A DNA stretch of 41,016 bases from Fervidicella metallireducens AeB (GTDB lineage Bacteria > Bacillota > Clostridia > Clostridiales > Caloramatoraceae). Made by a program: the position numbers and the translations under genes. The DNA is taken from positions 1 to 41,016 of the forward strand of contig NZ_AZQP01000025.1 of the NCBI RefSeq assembly GCF_000601455.1, written 5' to 3'. Below the pieces are notes generated by a model, which did no database searches, was not told the origin of the DNA, and worked only from the letters and a program-made list of their open reading frames with translations. Within the stretch, counting starts at the first letter, position 1, and every line of letters begins with the position of its first letter. Of the stretch, positions 1 to 9,476 are shown in pieces.

Positions 1-10
1 AATAAAATAA

Positions 11-81
11 GGATGGTTAATAACCTTTATGATGCCCCAATCAAAGTCTATAGCGCAACACACTTGTGTTATTAATCACCC
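11..81 (-). terminator. Possible terminator after the P-type ATPase gene
   Basis: Bases 68-81 and 11-24 pair over 13 of 14 positions on the minus strand. The long loop carries its own small hairpin (AACAC/GTGTT), and TTATTTTATT follows. The element lies 56 bases past the ATPase stop codon. The long loop makes a simple intrinsic terminator uncertain; a repeat-like element is the alternative. Confidence 0.35.
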
Positions 82-136
82 TTTAAAGTTTTTTAATCAA
101 AATTTTAACTTATAACAATAAATTTTATATTTGACT

Positions 137-2266
137 TTAAAATTTCATCCTTATAATTCTGAGTGAGTTTAATACTGCTATCAACGCAACACCCACATCA
201 GCAAAAACACCTTCCCAGATAGTTGCTATACCAAAAACCGCCCCTAATAAAACTAAAAGCTTTATCCCAATTGAAAATACAATGTTTTGAATTACAATTT
301 TTCTTGTATTTTTTCCTAATTTTATAGCTGTAGATATTTTTGAAAGCTCATCTGCCATTAAAACAACATCTGCAGCCTCAATTGCAGCGTCTGAACCTAG
401 AGCACCCATAGCAAACCCGATATCTGATGCAGCTAAAACCGGTGCATCATTAATACCATCCCCAACAAAAGCAACCTTACCATTTTGCATTTTATTTTTT
501 ATTTTCTCCAGAATTTCAACCTTATTCTCTGGAAGTAGCTCTGCATATACTTCGTCAATGTTAAGCTCCTTTCCTACAGCTTCAGCGTTATGTTTATTAT
601 CTCCAGTCAACATAACAACCTTGCTTATACCTGAACTTTTTAAGGAGCTTATTGCTTCTTTTGCATCTTCTTTTATTTCATCAGAAACAACAATATACCC
701 AGCAAAAATATTATCTACTGATACATATACAACTGTCCCCATACCACTATATTTTTCATAGATTATCTTTTCATTATCCATAAGCTTTGAGTTTCCTATT
801 AGTAAATCATTTAGCTCTACCTTAACCTTAACTCCAAGCCCTGGCAATTCCTGATAATTTTTTATTAATTCTTTATCTATTTCACCTTTATATTCTTTTA
901 TAATTGACTGGGCGATAGGATGATTTGAGAATATTTCTCCATAAGCTCCACATTTAAGAAGGGTTTCTTCATCAAAACCATTGTATGCTTTTATTTTTGT
1001 TACCTTAAAAACTCCTTTAGTCAGTGTACCTGTCTTATCAAATACAAAAGTATTTACCTCGTTAAGACCTTCTAAATAGTTACCACCCTTAACTAATATA
1101 CCCCTTCTTGAAGCAGCTCCTATACCTCCAAAAAAACTTAATGGTATTGAAATTACAAGGGCACAAGGACAAGAAACTACTAAAAATATCAATGCCTTAT
1201 ATATCCAATCATTAAAATTCTGGTTCTGTAATAAAATTGGAGGGAAAAAAGCTATTAATAATGCTGAAATAACTACAACAGGTGTGTAGATTTTTGCAAA
1301 TTTAGTTATAAACTGCTCACTCTTTGCCTTTTTACTGCTTGCGTTTTCCACCATATCAAGTATTTTAGAAACCGATGAGTCTTTAAAACCTTTTGTTACC
1401 CTTATATTTAAAACACCGCCTGTATTTATAAAACCAGCTAATATCTCTTCACCCTCATATATATTCTTGGGAACAGATTCACCTGTAAGGGCTGAGGTAT
1501 CTATTAATGACTGCCCCTTAATTACAACTCCATCCAGTGGAACCCTTTCACCTGCTTTAACCACTATTTCATCTCCAATATTAACATCATAAGGAGATAC
1601 CTTTATTATTTTATTATCTTTTTTAAGATTTGCATAGTCAGGTTTGATGTTAAGTAAATCCGTTATTGATTTTCTTGATTTATCAACTGCTAAATCCTGA
1701 AGTAGCTCACCAATCTCATAAAAAAGCATTACAGAAACCGCCTCTGGAAACTCCCTGATTCCAAATGCCCCTAATGTTGCTAAAGTCATTAAAAAATTTT
1801 CATCAAATAATTGTCCATTTAATATGTTTTTAGAGGCTTTTAATAAGACATCTTTACCAATAATCAGATAGCTGATAAAGTAAAGAATTATATCCCAATT
1901 GCTTTTCCAAAACAGTGCAGCTACAAAAAATAACAGACCTACAGTTAATTTAAGGATTTCTTCTTTAAATTTAAATTCTTCTTTTTCTGTCTCGGTATTC
2001 TTTTCATCTATTCTGATTGTGTTTTCACTTTTAATTTCTTTTTCTCTAACTATTACATGGGGTTCTATTTTTTTTATTATTCCCCTTGTCTGTACCATAA
2101 TATTTTCTGACTCTTTTAAATCAGATATTTCTATTGTAAGTGTTTTATTAAAAAAGTTAATTGAAGCGTCTTTAACTCCATCTAATTGATTTATTTTACT
2201 TTCAATTTTTGAAGCACAGTTTGCACAGCAAAGTCCCTCAAGAATTAATTCTTTTTTATTTATCAT
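137..2266 (-). CDS. cadA: Zn2+/Cd2+/Pb2+-exporting P1B-type ATPase
   Basis: This membrane pump uses ATP to expel divalent soft metals from the cytoplasm. One N-terminal HMA domain carries CCANC near residue 15. The membrane segment holds the CPC metal site (SCPCAL). TGES forms the actuator, DKTGT is the phosphorylated aspartate site, an SNHP motif marks the nucleotide domain, and GDGINDAP forms the hinge. The last membrane helix has ADVGVAL; an aspartate there is typical of the ZntA/CadA class (P1B-2) and argues against copper. The length of about 709 residues is normal. I chose ATG 2266 because AAGGGGG lies seven bases upstream; the ATG at 2272 would sit one base from it. The gene is transcribed alone from an ArsR-type operator, with no regulator gene beside it. 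Confidence 0.95.
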   Translation of the reverse strand: MINKKELILEGLCCANCASKIESKINQLDGVKDASINFFNKTLTIEISDLKESENIMVQTRGIIKKIEPHVIVREKEIKSENTIRIDEKNTETEKEEFKFKEEILKLTVGLLFFVAALFWKSNWDIILYFISYLIIGKDVLLKASKNILNGQLFDENFLMTLATLGAFGIREFPEAVSVMLFYEIGELLQDLAVDKSRKSITDLLNIKPDYANLKKDNKIIKVSPYDVNIGDEIVVKAGERVPLDGVVIKGQSLIDTSALTGESVPKNIYEGEEILAGFINTGGVLNIRVTKGFKDSSVSKILDMVENASSKKAKSEQFITKFAKIYTPVVVISALLIAFFPPILLQNQNFNDWIYKALIFLVVSCPCALVISIPLSFFGGIGAASRRGILVKGGNYLEGLNEVNTFVFDKTGTLTKGVFKVTKIKAYNGFDEETLLKCGAYGEIFSNHPIAQSIIKEYKGEIDKELIKNYQELPGLGVKVKVELNDLLIGNSKLMDNEKIIYEKYSGMGTVVYVSVDNIFAGYIVVSDEIKEDAKEAISSLKSSGISKVVMLTGDNKHNAEAVGKELNIDEVYAELLPENKVEILEKIKNKMQNGKVAFVGDGINDAPVLAASDIGFAMGALGSDAAIEAADVVLMADELSKISTAIKLGKNTRKIVIQNIVFSIGIKLLVLLGAVFGIATIWEGVFADVGVALIAVLNSLRIIRMKF

Positions 2267-2282
2267 CTCCATGCCCCCTTTT

Positions 2283-2302
2283 ATATGAATGATTGTTCAT
2301 AT
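2283..2302. promoter_or_regulatory. Candidate ArsR/CadC-family operator of the metal ATPase
   Basis: A perfect inverted repeat, ATATGAA - 6 bases - TTCATAT, lies 17 bases upstream of the ATPase start. This spacing and the TGAA/TTCA core resemble operators of ArsR/SmtB-family metal sensors. No such sensor is encoded in the window, so it would have to act in trans. Confidence 0.55.
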
Positions 2303-2393
2303 GTTCATTTTTATTATATTACTTTTATTCATAACATTCAATATCAAATCAAAGAAAATTATAGCTTTGAGACAAAGTGGCATATAATAAAAA

Positions 2394-2434
2394 AGCTGTG
2401 ACACAAGCAACTGAAAATTGCTTATGCCACAACT
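2394..2434 (-). terminator. Terminator of the peptide transporter operon
   Basis: A 17-base-pair stem (with a few G-U pairs) and a 7-base loop, followed on the minus strand by TTTTTTATT. It lies 12 bases past the oppF stop codon and closes the ABC transporter operon. Confidence 0.85.
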
Positions 2435-2446
2435 CTTAAGTAAAAA

Positions 2447-3410
2447 CTACTTATATAAATGACAAGCTACATAATGTTCATTTCCTAAATTTTTAAATTC
2501 AGGTCTTACATCTTTACAAGCATCCATACAATAAGGACATCTTGTTGAGAATACACATCCCTTTGGTGTGTTAACAGGTGATGGTACATCTCCCTGAAGT
2601 CTTATTCTTTCCTTTTTATGTCTTGGATTTGGAATTGGCACAGCTGATAGCAACGCTTTGTATATGGATGTAAAGGATTGTTAAACAATTCCTCTGAAGT
2701 TGTCATTTCAACAATATTTCCTAGATACATAACGGTAATTCTGTCAGATATATGCCTAACAACACTTAAATCATGGGAGATAAACATATATGTCAGGTCC
2801 AGTTTTTCCTTTAATTCTTCAAAAAGATTTATAACCTGTGCCTGAATTGAAACGTCAAGGGCAGAAACAGCTTCGTCACATACAACAAATTTAGGATTAC
2901 AAGCAAGAGCTCTTGCTATACCTATTCTTTGTCTTTGTCCACCACTGAATTCATGTGGATATCTTCTTATATGATATGGGCTTAAGCAACCATGTTAAGG
3001 AGCTCCTTAACCCTTTCACTTCTTTCACTGGTACTTATTTTTTCATGAATTAAAATAGGTTCTCCAACTATATCTCCAACAGTTTTTCTAGGATTTAATG
3101 AAGAGAATGGATCCTGGAAAATAAGCTGCATATCCCTTCTTTTTCTTCTTAGTGATTCTGCATCAAGTTTGCATATATCTGTTCCTTCAAAAATAACCTC
3201 TCCAGCATCTGGTTCATGAAGCCTTAATATAGCTCTTCCTGTTGTTGACTTTCCACAACCAGACTCCCCAACAACTCCTAGAACTTCACCTTTATTTATA
3301 TAAAAATTTACATTATCAACTGCCTTTAAATGTGCCACAGTTTTATTAAAAAATCCGCCCTTTATAGGGAAATATTTTTTTAAACCATTAACTTCAATTA
3401 ACTTCTCCAT
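2447..3410 (-). pseudogene. oppF: Oligopeptide/dipeptide ABC transporter ATPase (OppF/DppF), interrupted by two frameshifts
   Basis: This is the second cytoplasmic ATPase of the peptide importer. The repaired product has about 321 residues, normal for the family. Walker A GESGCGKS lies at residues 48-55. Between the breaks I can read the signature FSGGQRQR, the Walker B region [12 protein letters not shown] and the switch ISHDLSVV. The C-terminal [11 protein letters not shown] block is typical of OppF. Two single-base losses break the frame: one beside base 2987 (GTTGGC became GTTGC) and one beside 2656 (AAGGCG became AAGCG). Both remove one G from a GG pair on the coding strand, and all conserved sequence is otherwise intact. 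That favours sequencing error over true decay. The start ATG overlaps the oppD stop (TAATG). Confidence 0.9.
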
Positions 3411-4396
3411 TACTTAACACCATCCTCCCTATTATATAAGAAGCAGCGGACAGTTCTTTCTTCTCCTAAAACAGTTAGTCCTGGCTGTTTTTCCCTACAA
3501 ATGTCCATTGCTTTATTGCATCGTGGAGCAAAACGGCATCCCTTTGGTAAATTTAATGGGTTAGGAACTACCCCTGGAATAGAATCTAATTTATCTTGTC
3601 CACCAACTGCTGATGGCATTGATTTAAGTAATCCAACTGTGTAAGGATGCTTTGGATCTTCGAAAATAGAGTAAACGTCACCTTCTTCAACGACCTTACC
3701 TGCATACATAACAACTACTCTGTCACAGCTTTCTGCAACAACTCCTAAGTTATGTGTAATAAGCATTACTGCTGCATTAACTTTTTTCTTTAAATCATTC
3801 ATTAAGTCAAGTATCTGAGCCTGTACAGTAACGTCAAGCGCTGTTGTTGGCTCATCTGCAATCAATAATCTTGGATTACATGCAAGTGCCATAGCAATCA
3901 TTACTCTCTGCCTCATACCACCACTTAATGAATGTGGATAGTCATCTACAACCTTTTCTGGCCTTGGAATTCCAACTAACTTTAGCATCTCAATAGCCTT
4001 TTCTCTTGCTTCAGCTTTATTTAATCCCTGATGAAGCAATAATACTTCAGCAATCTGATCACCTATTCTAAAAACAGGATTCAAAGAAGTCATTGGTTCT
4101 TGGAATATCATTGATATTTTATTTCCCCTGATTTTTCTCATTTCAGCTTCTGAGAGCTTAAGTAAGTCTGTACCCTCAAATATAATTTCGCTGCCTTCCA
4201 TTATTTTACCAGGAGGATTTGGTACCAATCTTAAAGTAGAAATTGACGTAACACTTTTTCCACAACCTGATTCTCCAACAACACCAAGAGTTTCACCAGG
4301 CTTAATATAAAAGCTTACTCCATCAACAGCAGGCACCACACCATCCTCAGTATAGAAATATGTTCTTAAATTTCTTATATCAAGTAATTTTTCCAT
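3410..4396 (-). CDS. oppD: Oligopeptide/dipeptide ABC transporter ATPase (OppD/DppD)
   Basis: One of two ATPases that drive peptide import through the OppB/OppC channel. It has Walker A GESGCGKS at residues 41-48, a Q-loop (FQEPMTSLNP), the signature LSGGMRQR, Walker B LLIADEPTTALD and the switch histidine (LITHNLG). The C-terminal extension with GCRFAPRC and a second CxxxxxC-like spacing belongs to the OppD/OppF C-terminal domain. The length of 328 residues is typical. GAGGTG precedes the ATG. It sits 19 bases after oppC and overlaps oppF by one base, so translation is probably coupled. Opp and Dpp cannot be separated from sequence alone. Confidence 0.95.
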   Translation of the reverse strand: MEKLLDIRNLRTYFYTEDGVVPAVDGVSFYIKPGETLGVVGESGCGKSVTSISTLRLVPNPPGKIMEGSEIIFEGTDLLKLSEAEMRKIRGNKISMIFQEPMTSLNPVFRIGDQIAEVLLLHQGLNKAEAREKAIEMLKLVGIPRPEKVVDDYPHSLSGGMRQRVMIAMALACNPRLLIADEPTTALDVTVQAQILDLMNDLKKKVNAAVMLITHNLGVVAESCDRVVVMYAGKVVEEGDVYSIFEDPKHPYTVGLLKSMPSAVGGQDKLDSIPGVVPNPLNLPKGCRFAPRCNKAMDICREKQPGLTVLGEERTVRCFLYNREDGVK

Positions 4397-4415
4397 ATTA
4401 ACACCTCGAATCTAA

Positions 4416-5387
4416 TTATTGTTTTAACCTTGGGTCTAGTGCGTCTCTAAGTGCGTCACCTACAAAGTTGAAGGATAAAACTGTAATGAATATTAACATA
4501 CCTGGATAGAATGCCTTCCATGGTGCTTCAACCATTGTACTTAGTTCCTGTGCATTCATAAGCATATTACCCCAGCTTGCTGTTGGTGGTTGAACTCCAA
4601 GTCCAAAGAAACTTAGACCTGATTCTGAAAGAATAGCACTAGCCATACCCATTGTTGCAGCAACTATAATTGGAGCAACTGCATTGGGAAGAACATGACT
4701 GAAAATTATTCTCCTATCCCTGGCACCAATACATCTTGCAGCCTCTACATAGTCTCTCTTCATCAATGAAAGAAATTCTGCTCTTACGAATCTGGCAATG
4801 CCTGTCCAACCTGTAAGTCCAAGAACAATCATAACGTTGTAAATGCTCGGTTTAAATAGAGCCATAACCGTTATCAAAAGGGGCATAGTAGGAATAGACA
4901 TTATGGCATCAACAATTCTCATCATTATATTATCGACTATACCGCCATAGTATCCTGCAATACATCCCCAAACTGTACCTATTGTAATGAATATTGCAAC
5001 AGATACAAAACCAACTGTAAGAGATATTCTACCCGCATATACACATCTTGAGAAAACGTCTCTACCTAATTCGTCTCTACCAAAATAATTTGGTGCATAT
5101 GTTTTCATCTCCCCAGTTACATCTGATTGATAGCTGTGGAATGAAGGAGCCATATCAGCCATCATAACATCATCTGCAGTTCCATCTGGATCATATGGAG
5201 CAATTAATGGTGCAAAAATAGCCACCATATATAAGAATATGAGCATAAATAAACTAATTACAGCTAGCTTATTTTTTCTAAATCTTCTCCAGAAAATCTT
5301 TAATTTTTTACCAATAGTATCACTATATTCAGCGCTCTCAGCTAATTCAATCTGAGCATCGTTATTATTTAATTTTAACTCAGCCAT
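4416..5387 (-). CDS. oppC: Peptide ABC transporter permease (OppC/DppC)
   Basis: Inner-membrane channel subunit of the peptide importer. It has a cytoplasmic N-terminal tail of about 40 residues, a first membrane helix (LAVISLFMLIFLYMVAIFA), an exported loop and then the five-helix permease core. The ATPase-docking EAA loop reads DYVEAARCIGARDRRII. The C-terminus GDALRDALDPRLK is characteristic of OppC/DppC. At 323 residues it is full length. It lies 20 bases downstream of oppB, in one transcription unit. Confidence 0.94.
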   Translation of the reverse strand: MAELKLNNNDAQIELAESAEYSDTIGKKLKIFWRRFRKNKLAVISLFMLIFLYMVAIFAPLIAPYDPDGTADDVMMADMAPSFHSYQSDVTGEMKTYAPNYFGRDELGRDVFSRCVYAGRISLTVGFVSVAIFITIGTVWGCIAGYYGGIVDNIMMRIVDAIMSIPTMPLLITVMALFKPSIYNVMIVLGLTGWTGIARFVRAEFLSLMKRDYVEAARCIGARDRRIIFSHVLPNAVAPIIVAATMGMASAILSESGLSFFGLGVQPPTASWGNMLMNAQELSTMVEAPWKAFYPGMLIFITVLSFNFVGDALRDALDPRLKQ

Positions 5388-5407
5388 GTTTTTCCCCCCT
5401 CCAACAA

Positions 5408-6370
5408 TTATTCATACTTAATTCTCGGATCAACAACTGCATAAAGCAAATCTGCAACAAGACTTCCTACAACTGTCATTACAGCGATAATCATGAAATT
5501 TCCCATAACTAGAGGATAGTCATTTGAGAAAACAGCTTCAATTGCAATTCTTCCAACCCCTGGCCATGCAAATATTGTCTCAGTAATTGCCGCTCCTGAG
5601 AAAAGTGCTGGAATTGAGAAACCAAACATTGTTACAATAGGAATAAGTGCATTTCTTAATGCATGTTTAACAATAACAACCTTTTCTGATAATCCTTTAC
5701 TTCTGGCTGTTCTTATGTAATCCTGTCTGATAACTTCTAGCATAGCTCCTCTCATATATCTCATATTAGCAGCCATTCCACCCATACCAAGTACAATAGC
5801 TGGCAGTATTATATGTCTTAATCTGTCTGTAAACACAAATGCGTCAAAATTATCTCTCATACCAGCTGTTGGAAGCCAGCCTAATTTTAAACTGAAAACA
5901 AGTATAAGCATTAGTCCAAACCAGAAAGTTGGCAGAGACATTCCTATAAATGAAATTGTTGAGAATATATAGTCCCAGATGCTGTTTCTTTTTAATGCAC
6001 ATATAATTCCTGCTGGAATAGCAACTATTAATGCAATGAGTTCTGCAACTAAAGAAAGTATAATTGTGTTTGGAAGAGCTTCCCATAATATTGACATAAC
6101 TGATCTTTGCTCAAAGAAGGATTCTCCAAAATCTCCTCTTAAGACGTTTCCAAGCCATTTAAAATATCTTATGTGTAAAGGCTGATCAAGTCCTAAGTGA
6201 TGTTTAATGTTTGCAACATAATCTGGACCAAGCCTTGAAGCCTTCTCAGGGTTTATAAAAAAGGCTGTTGGATCCCCAGGAGCCAGGTTAATTATTAGAT
6301 AAGTCAATATAGATATTATTATCAATAAAGGAATCGCTTGTAGTATTCTCTTTAAAGTATATTTAAGCAT
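5408..6370 (-). CDS. oppB: Peptide ABC transporter permease (OppB/DppB)
   Basis: First channel subunit of the peptide importer. The N-terminal helix (LLIIISILTYLIINLAPGDP) carries the APGDP motif common to OppB/DppB proteins. The EAA loop reads DYIRTARSKGLSEKVVI, and the C-terminus is DLLYAVVDPRIKYE. It has six predicted membrane helices and 320 residues, which is standard. It follows the binding-protein gene after a 69-base gap that contains a strong hairpin. AAAGGAG lies upstream of the ATG. Confidence 0.94.
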   Translation of the reverse strand: MLKYTLKRILQAIPLLIIISILTYLIINLAPGDPTAFFINPEKASRLGPDYVANIKHHLGLDQPLHIRYFKWLGNVLRGDFGESFFEQRSVMSILWEALPNTIILSLVAELIALIVAIPAGIICALKRNSIWDYIFSTISFIGMSLPTFWFGLMLILVFSLKLGWLPTAGMRDNFDAFVFTDRLRHIILPAIVLGMGGMAANMRYMRGAMLEVIRQDYIRTARSKGLSEKVVIVKHALRNALIPIVTMFGFSIPALFSGAAITETIFAWPGVGRIAIEAVFSNDYPLVMGNFMIIAVMTVVGSLVADLLYAVVDPRIKYE

Positions 6371-6391
6371 GATTTAACTCCTTTCATAACA

Positions 6392-6417
6392 GAGGTATGC
6401 AAAACCTTGCATACCTC
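6392..6417 (-). promoter_or_regulatory. Intercistronic stem-loop between the binding-protein gene and oppB
   Basis: A perfect 11-base-pair stem (GAGGTATGCAA/TTGCATACCTC) with a 4-base loop and no T-run after it. Hairpins at this place in ABC operons often protect the upstream binding-protein mRNA from 3' exonucleases, giving more binding protein than permease. That role is inferred from position. Confidence 0.6.
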
Positions 6418-6439
6418 CATAGAGATTTATAATACTAAC

Positions 6440-8016
6440 CTATTTTGTTACAACCCATTTGTCCATGTTCATGAATCCAAGTAGGTTGTAAACCTCTGTA
6501 CCAGTAACCTCTTTATTGAATGTCCAGTTTCTTCCTCTGTAAACTATGAATGTCATTGGCTGATCTTCAGCAATTATTTGTTGAGCTTCAAAGAAATATT
6601 TCTTTTGCTGGTTCTTATCAAATGTCTTCTTTGCTAATGTATATAACTCATCAATTCTTGGATTTACGTATCTTCCTCTGTTGAAGGAACCTATTGTCTT
6701 GTCGCTGTGGAACATTACTGTCTGATCTCCAGTGATTCCTGTTATGAATCCACTGTAATATAAATCAAACTTACCTATATCTATATAGTTTGACCACATT
6801 GTGTTCCAGTCTAGTATTCTTGGTTCAACCTTAATTCCAAGTGGTTTTAATTGGTTCTGAACAAGAACAACTGCTTTTTCTCTCATCTTATTACCTTGGT
6901 TAGTAAGAATCTTAACTTCAAACTTCTTACCATTCTTTACTCTTATACCATCTGGTCCAACCTTCCAGCCTGCTTCATCTAATAAAGCTTTAGCCTTTGC
7001 TAAATCATATGGATATTTCTTTACATTTGGATTATAGCACCATAATGCAGGAACATATGATCCTTCTGCAACCTGACCAATACCCTTATAGATACCCTTT
7101 AATATAGCTTCTTTGTTTATAGCATAAGTAAATGCCTGTCTTACTCTCTTATCGCTGAAGAATGGTGATTTAATATTATAAACGATATAGTCAAATGTAG
7201 TTGAAGTATAAGGCTTAACTGTTAAGAATGGCTTAGTCTTCATTCTTGCAACATCAGATTCTGGAACCTGAGTCATGTTATCCTCTTGAGTTTCCATCTT
7301 AACTAAAGCTGTTGCAGTTGATGGAGTAATGTCATAAATAACACCTGAGTTCTTTGGTGCTCCGTCATAGTAATCTTTAAATGGAACAACTTCTATTCTT
7401 TCTGATTTCTTCCATTCTTTGAACATATATGGTCCATTACCTATTGGCTTTCTTGCTGCTTCAAATTCCTTTAATTTAGTTTTGTCAGCCTTTTCCCAAA
7501 TATGTTTTGGAATTATATAAGGGTTAGTTAAGTTGTCAAGGAAAGCTGAGTCAACTTCCTTTAGATTTATAATTACTGTATACTTATCTGGAGTTTCAAT
7601 GTTCTTTATACTCATAAAATCAGCATATCTTGGTGAAAGTACCTGTGGGTCTCTTATTAAATCATACGAGAACTTAATGTCTGCTGAAGTAAGTTCTACA
7701 CCATCATGCCATTTAATTCCTGGCTTAATCTTAAATTTAATAGTTAAATTATCCTTTGAAATTTCTGGCATAGCAGTAGCCATGTCTGGAACCATGTTTG
7801 TCTTCTTGTCATACTTATATGGACCAGTAAATAGCATTCCTATAACGTCTGATGAACCTGAGTCATCTGACATAATTGGACATAAAGTTTTTGGATCTGA
7901 GAATGTAGCCCATCTTATGTAGCCATTTGATTTTGTTTTGCAAAAACAAGACCACATGTTGATAGTACCAGTGAAAGTGTTACTACGACTGTAATAAGTC
8001 TTTTCAAGTTTTTCAT
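6440..8016 (-). pseudogene. oppA: Peptide-binding protein of the ABC transporter (SBP_bac_5 family), one frameshift near the signal peptide
   Basis: Extracellular receptor that captures peptides for OppBCDF. The body from about residue 30 is continuous and typical of family 5 binding proteins: WATFSDPKTL, GPYKYDKKTN, GIKWHDGVELTSADIKFSYD, VRQAFTYAINKEAILKG. The frame opens to an ATG at 7957, but the true start is ATG 8016, with GAGGGGG seven bases upstream. From there a signal peptide reads MKNLKRLITVVVTLSLVLS and ends near VFAK. That frame fails after about 31 codons because a TTT run at 7926-7928 seems to lack one T (AAAA became AAA on the coding strand). Restoring it gives 525 residues. 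Cleavage is probably by signal peptidase I; the LSTC sequence is a poor lipobox. Sequencing error is the likely cause. Confidence 0.88.
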
Positions 8017-8057
8017 GTTCGTCCCCCTCTTTTTTATTTTTTATATTTTAGTTAAGG

Positions 8058-9266
8058 CTATTTAACTATTTTTTCGATTAAGTTTACTTTGTAGCCATCA
8101 GCTGCTTCAACTGTAACCTTAATCATATCTCCAGCCTTAACATTTTCTAAACTGATTGGTGTACCATTTGTATCCTGAACTGTAAGACCTGTTGAAAGTG
8201 TTAATGTATCTGTCCATTTAACCTGACTTTCAGGATCAGCATCGTTAACTAATTTTGCTATTGTTATAGCATTTCCCTTAATTGAAACAACCTTACATGT
8301 CAATGCTCTATAGAATGCATCTACATATATGATTTCTCCATCAAGGTTTGTAGTAAAGTTACTGTAGTTTGATCTATTTAATGCCTTTGCAAGTGACACT
8401 GGTTTTCCATTTAATTCACAAACAACATCTTCACTGAATGGGAAGTCTGTAATTTCATATGTAGTTATCTTGTACATTTTCTTTTTGAAACTAACTTGTA
8501 ATCTCTTTTCAAGATCCTCTATTGAATAACTCTTTTCATCTTCGTAAAGTTTAACTTCAAACTTAATCTGAGCTATTCCATCTTTGTTAACGAAGAATTT
8601 AGCCTCATCACCAACAACTTTGTTGTCAAACTCAGCCTTAGCATCTGTTAAAACCTTTATTTCTTTTCCATCAAGTGTTATCTTGATTGATTCAGGAATT
8701 ACGTCAATAAGACCAAGGTCAACTATATCAAGACCGCTACCTATTCCTGAGTCTGGGTCCATACTGTATACATATGAATCAGATTCTTCTTCACCAGCAG
8801 CTTCTCTAACCTGGCTTCTTGAGTTACTGAAGAATGAAGGAGTAACCTTTGGAGCTGAAACTGGTATTGTACTATCAGTTAAAGCAACGTTTATATCAAC
8901 TGATTTTAATTTTAAATCTCCCTGATTTTCACTACCAAATCCCGGAATTTCTATTGCGGTCAATGCATTATTATTGCTCATGTATTTAAATGAAACCTTT
9001 AATCCTTTTCTTGCAACATCTGAGAATAAAACTGAATCGCCATATTGTGTTACTTTTGTTGAAGCTGTTAATTGGAAAGTAATATCCTTTCCAGCAACAT
9101 TGATAACTACTGACTTTGAGTTATAGTTCTTAAGAACACCTGTTGCCTTTAATTCAACTGGTTTAACAACTGGTTTTTTTGTAGTAGTCTTTGTTGCTGC
9201 AAGAGCATTACCATTAAGACTTACTAAAAAACAAACTGATAATAATAATGATGCTAGCTTTTTCAC
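8058..9266 (-). CDS. Secreted protein of unknown function with beta-rich repeats
   Basis: I do not recognise this 402-residue protein. It has a clear signal peptide (MKKLASLLLSVCFLVS, cleavage near ALA) and then a Thr/Lys/Pro linker (KTTTKKPVVKPVE), as in cell-wall proteins. At least two similar modules follow, one near residues 40-110 and one near residues 320-402. Each starts with a short V/I-rich strand, then an ITF/ITI strand, a T-x-V turn and a KVSF/KVTV end. This looks like the small beta-barrel modules of clostridial surface proteins. The middle part has acidic, Ser-rich sequence. The start is GTG 9266 with AAAGGGGG upstream; the ATG at 9270 is out of frame. It ends 41 bases before the peptide-binding protein gene, so both may share a transcript. 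Confidence 0.8.
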   Translation of the reverse strand: MKKLASLLLSVCFLVSLNGNALAATKTTTKKPVVKPVELKATGVLKNYNSKSVVINVAGKDITFQLTASTKVTQYGDSVLFSDVARKGLKVSFKYMSNNNALTAIEIPGFGSENQGDLKLKSVDINVALTDSTIPVSAPKVTPSFFSNSRSQVREAAGEEESDSYVYSMDPDSGIGSGLDIVDLGLIDVIPESIKITLDGKEIKVLTDAKAEFDNKVVGDEAKFFVNKDGIAQIKFEVKLYEDEKSYSIEDLEKRLQVSFKKKMYKITTYEITDFPFSEDVVCELNGKPVSLAKALNRSNYSNFTTNLDGEIIYVDAFYRALTCKVVSIKGNAITIAKLVNDADPESQVKWTDTLTLSTGLTVQDTNGTPISLENVKAGDMIKVTVEAADGYKVNLIEKIVK

Positions 9267-9305
9267 ACATTTTCCCCCTTTACATAATTATGGTGATAAT
9301 TTAAA

Positions 9306-9319
9306 TTGACATAAATCAA
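9306..9319. promoter_or_regulatory. Weak Crp/FNR-like palindrome upstream of the secreted protein gene
   Basis: TTGACATAAATCAA has nine of ten matches to the TTGAT-N4-ATCAA pattern of Crp/FNR-family sites and lies 40 bases before the GTG start. AT-rich DNA yields such matches by chance, and no cognate regulator gene is nearby. Confidence 0.25.
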
Positions 9320-9364
9320 TTTAACTGTATTACTTCACCTTCCTTTCATATATATGTAAGTTAA

Positions 9365-9420
9365 ACACAAATAGTTTTTGAAATAAGCTTTAAAGGCTGC
9401 TGACTAAAAACTATTTGTGT
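9365..9420. repeat. 15-base perfect inverted repeat between the TPR gene and the secreted protein gene
   Basis: ACACAAATAGTTTTT at 9365-9379 is exactly complementary to bases 9406-9420, with a 26-base loop. On the minus strand TTAACTTAC follows, which is a poor T-run. It may terminate the TPR transcript or be an RNA stem in the leader of the next operon. Confidence 0.6.
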
Positions 9421-9476
9421 AAAAAACAATTTTAGCTAGAAAATTTATAGGAAATGCTGCTTTGAAACTACGTAAA

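Noticed and set aside
7533-7922. Plus-strand open frame of 129 codons
   Set aside because: Antisense to the peptide-binding protein gene, with no start signal.
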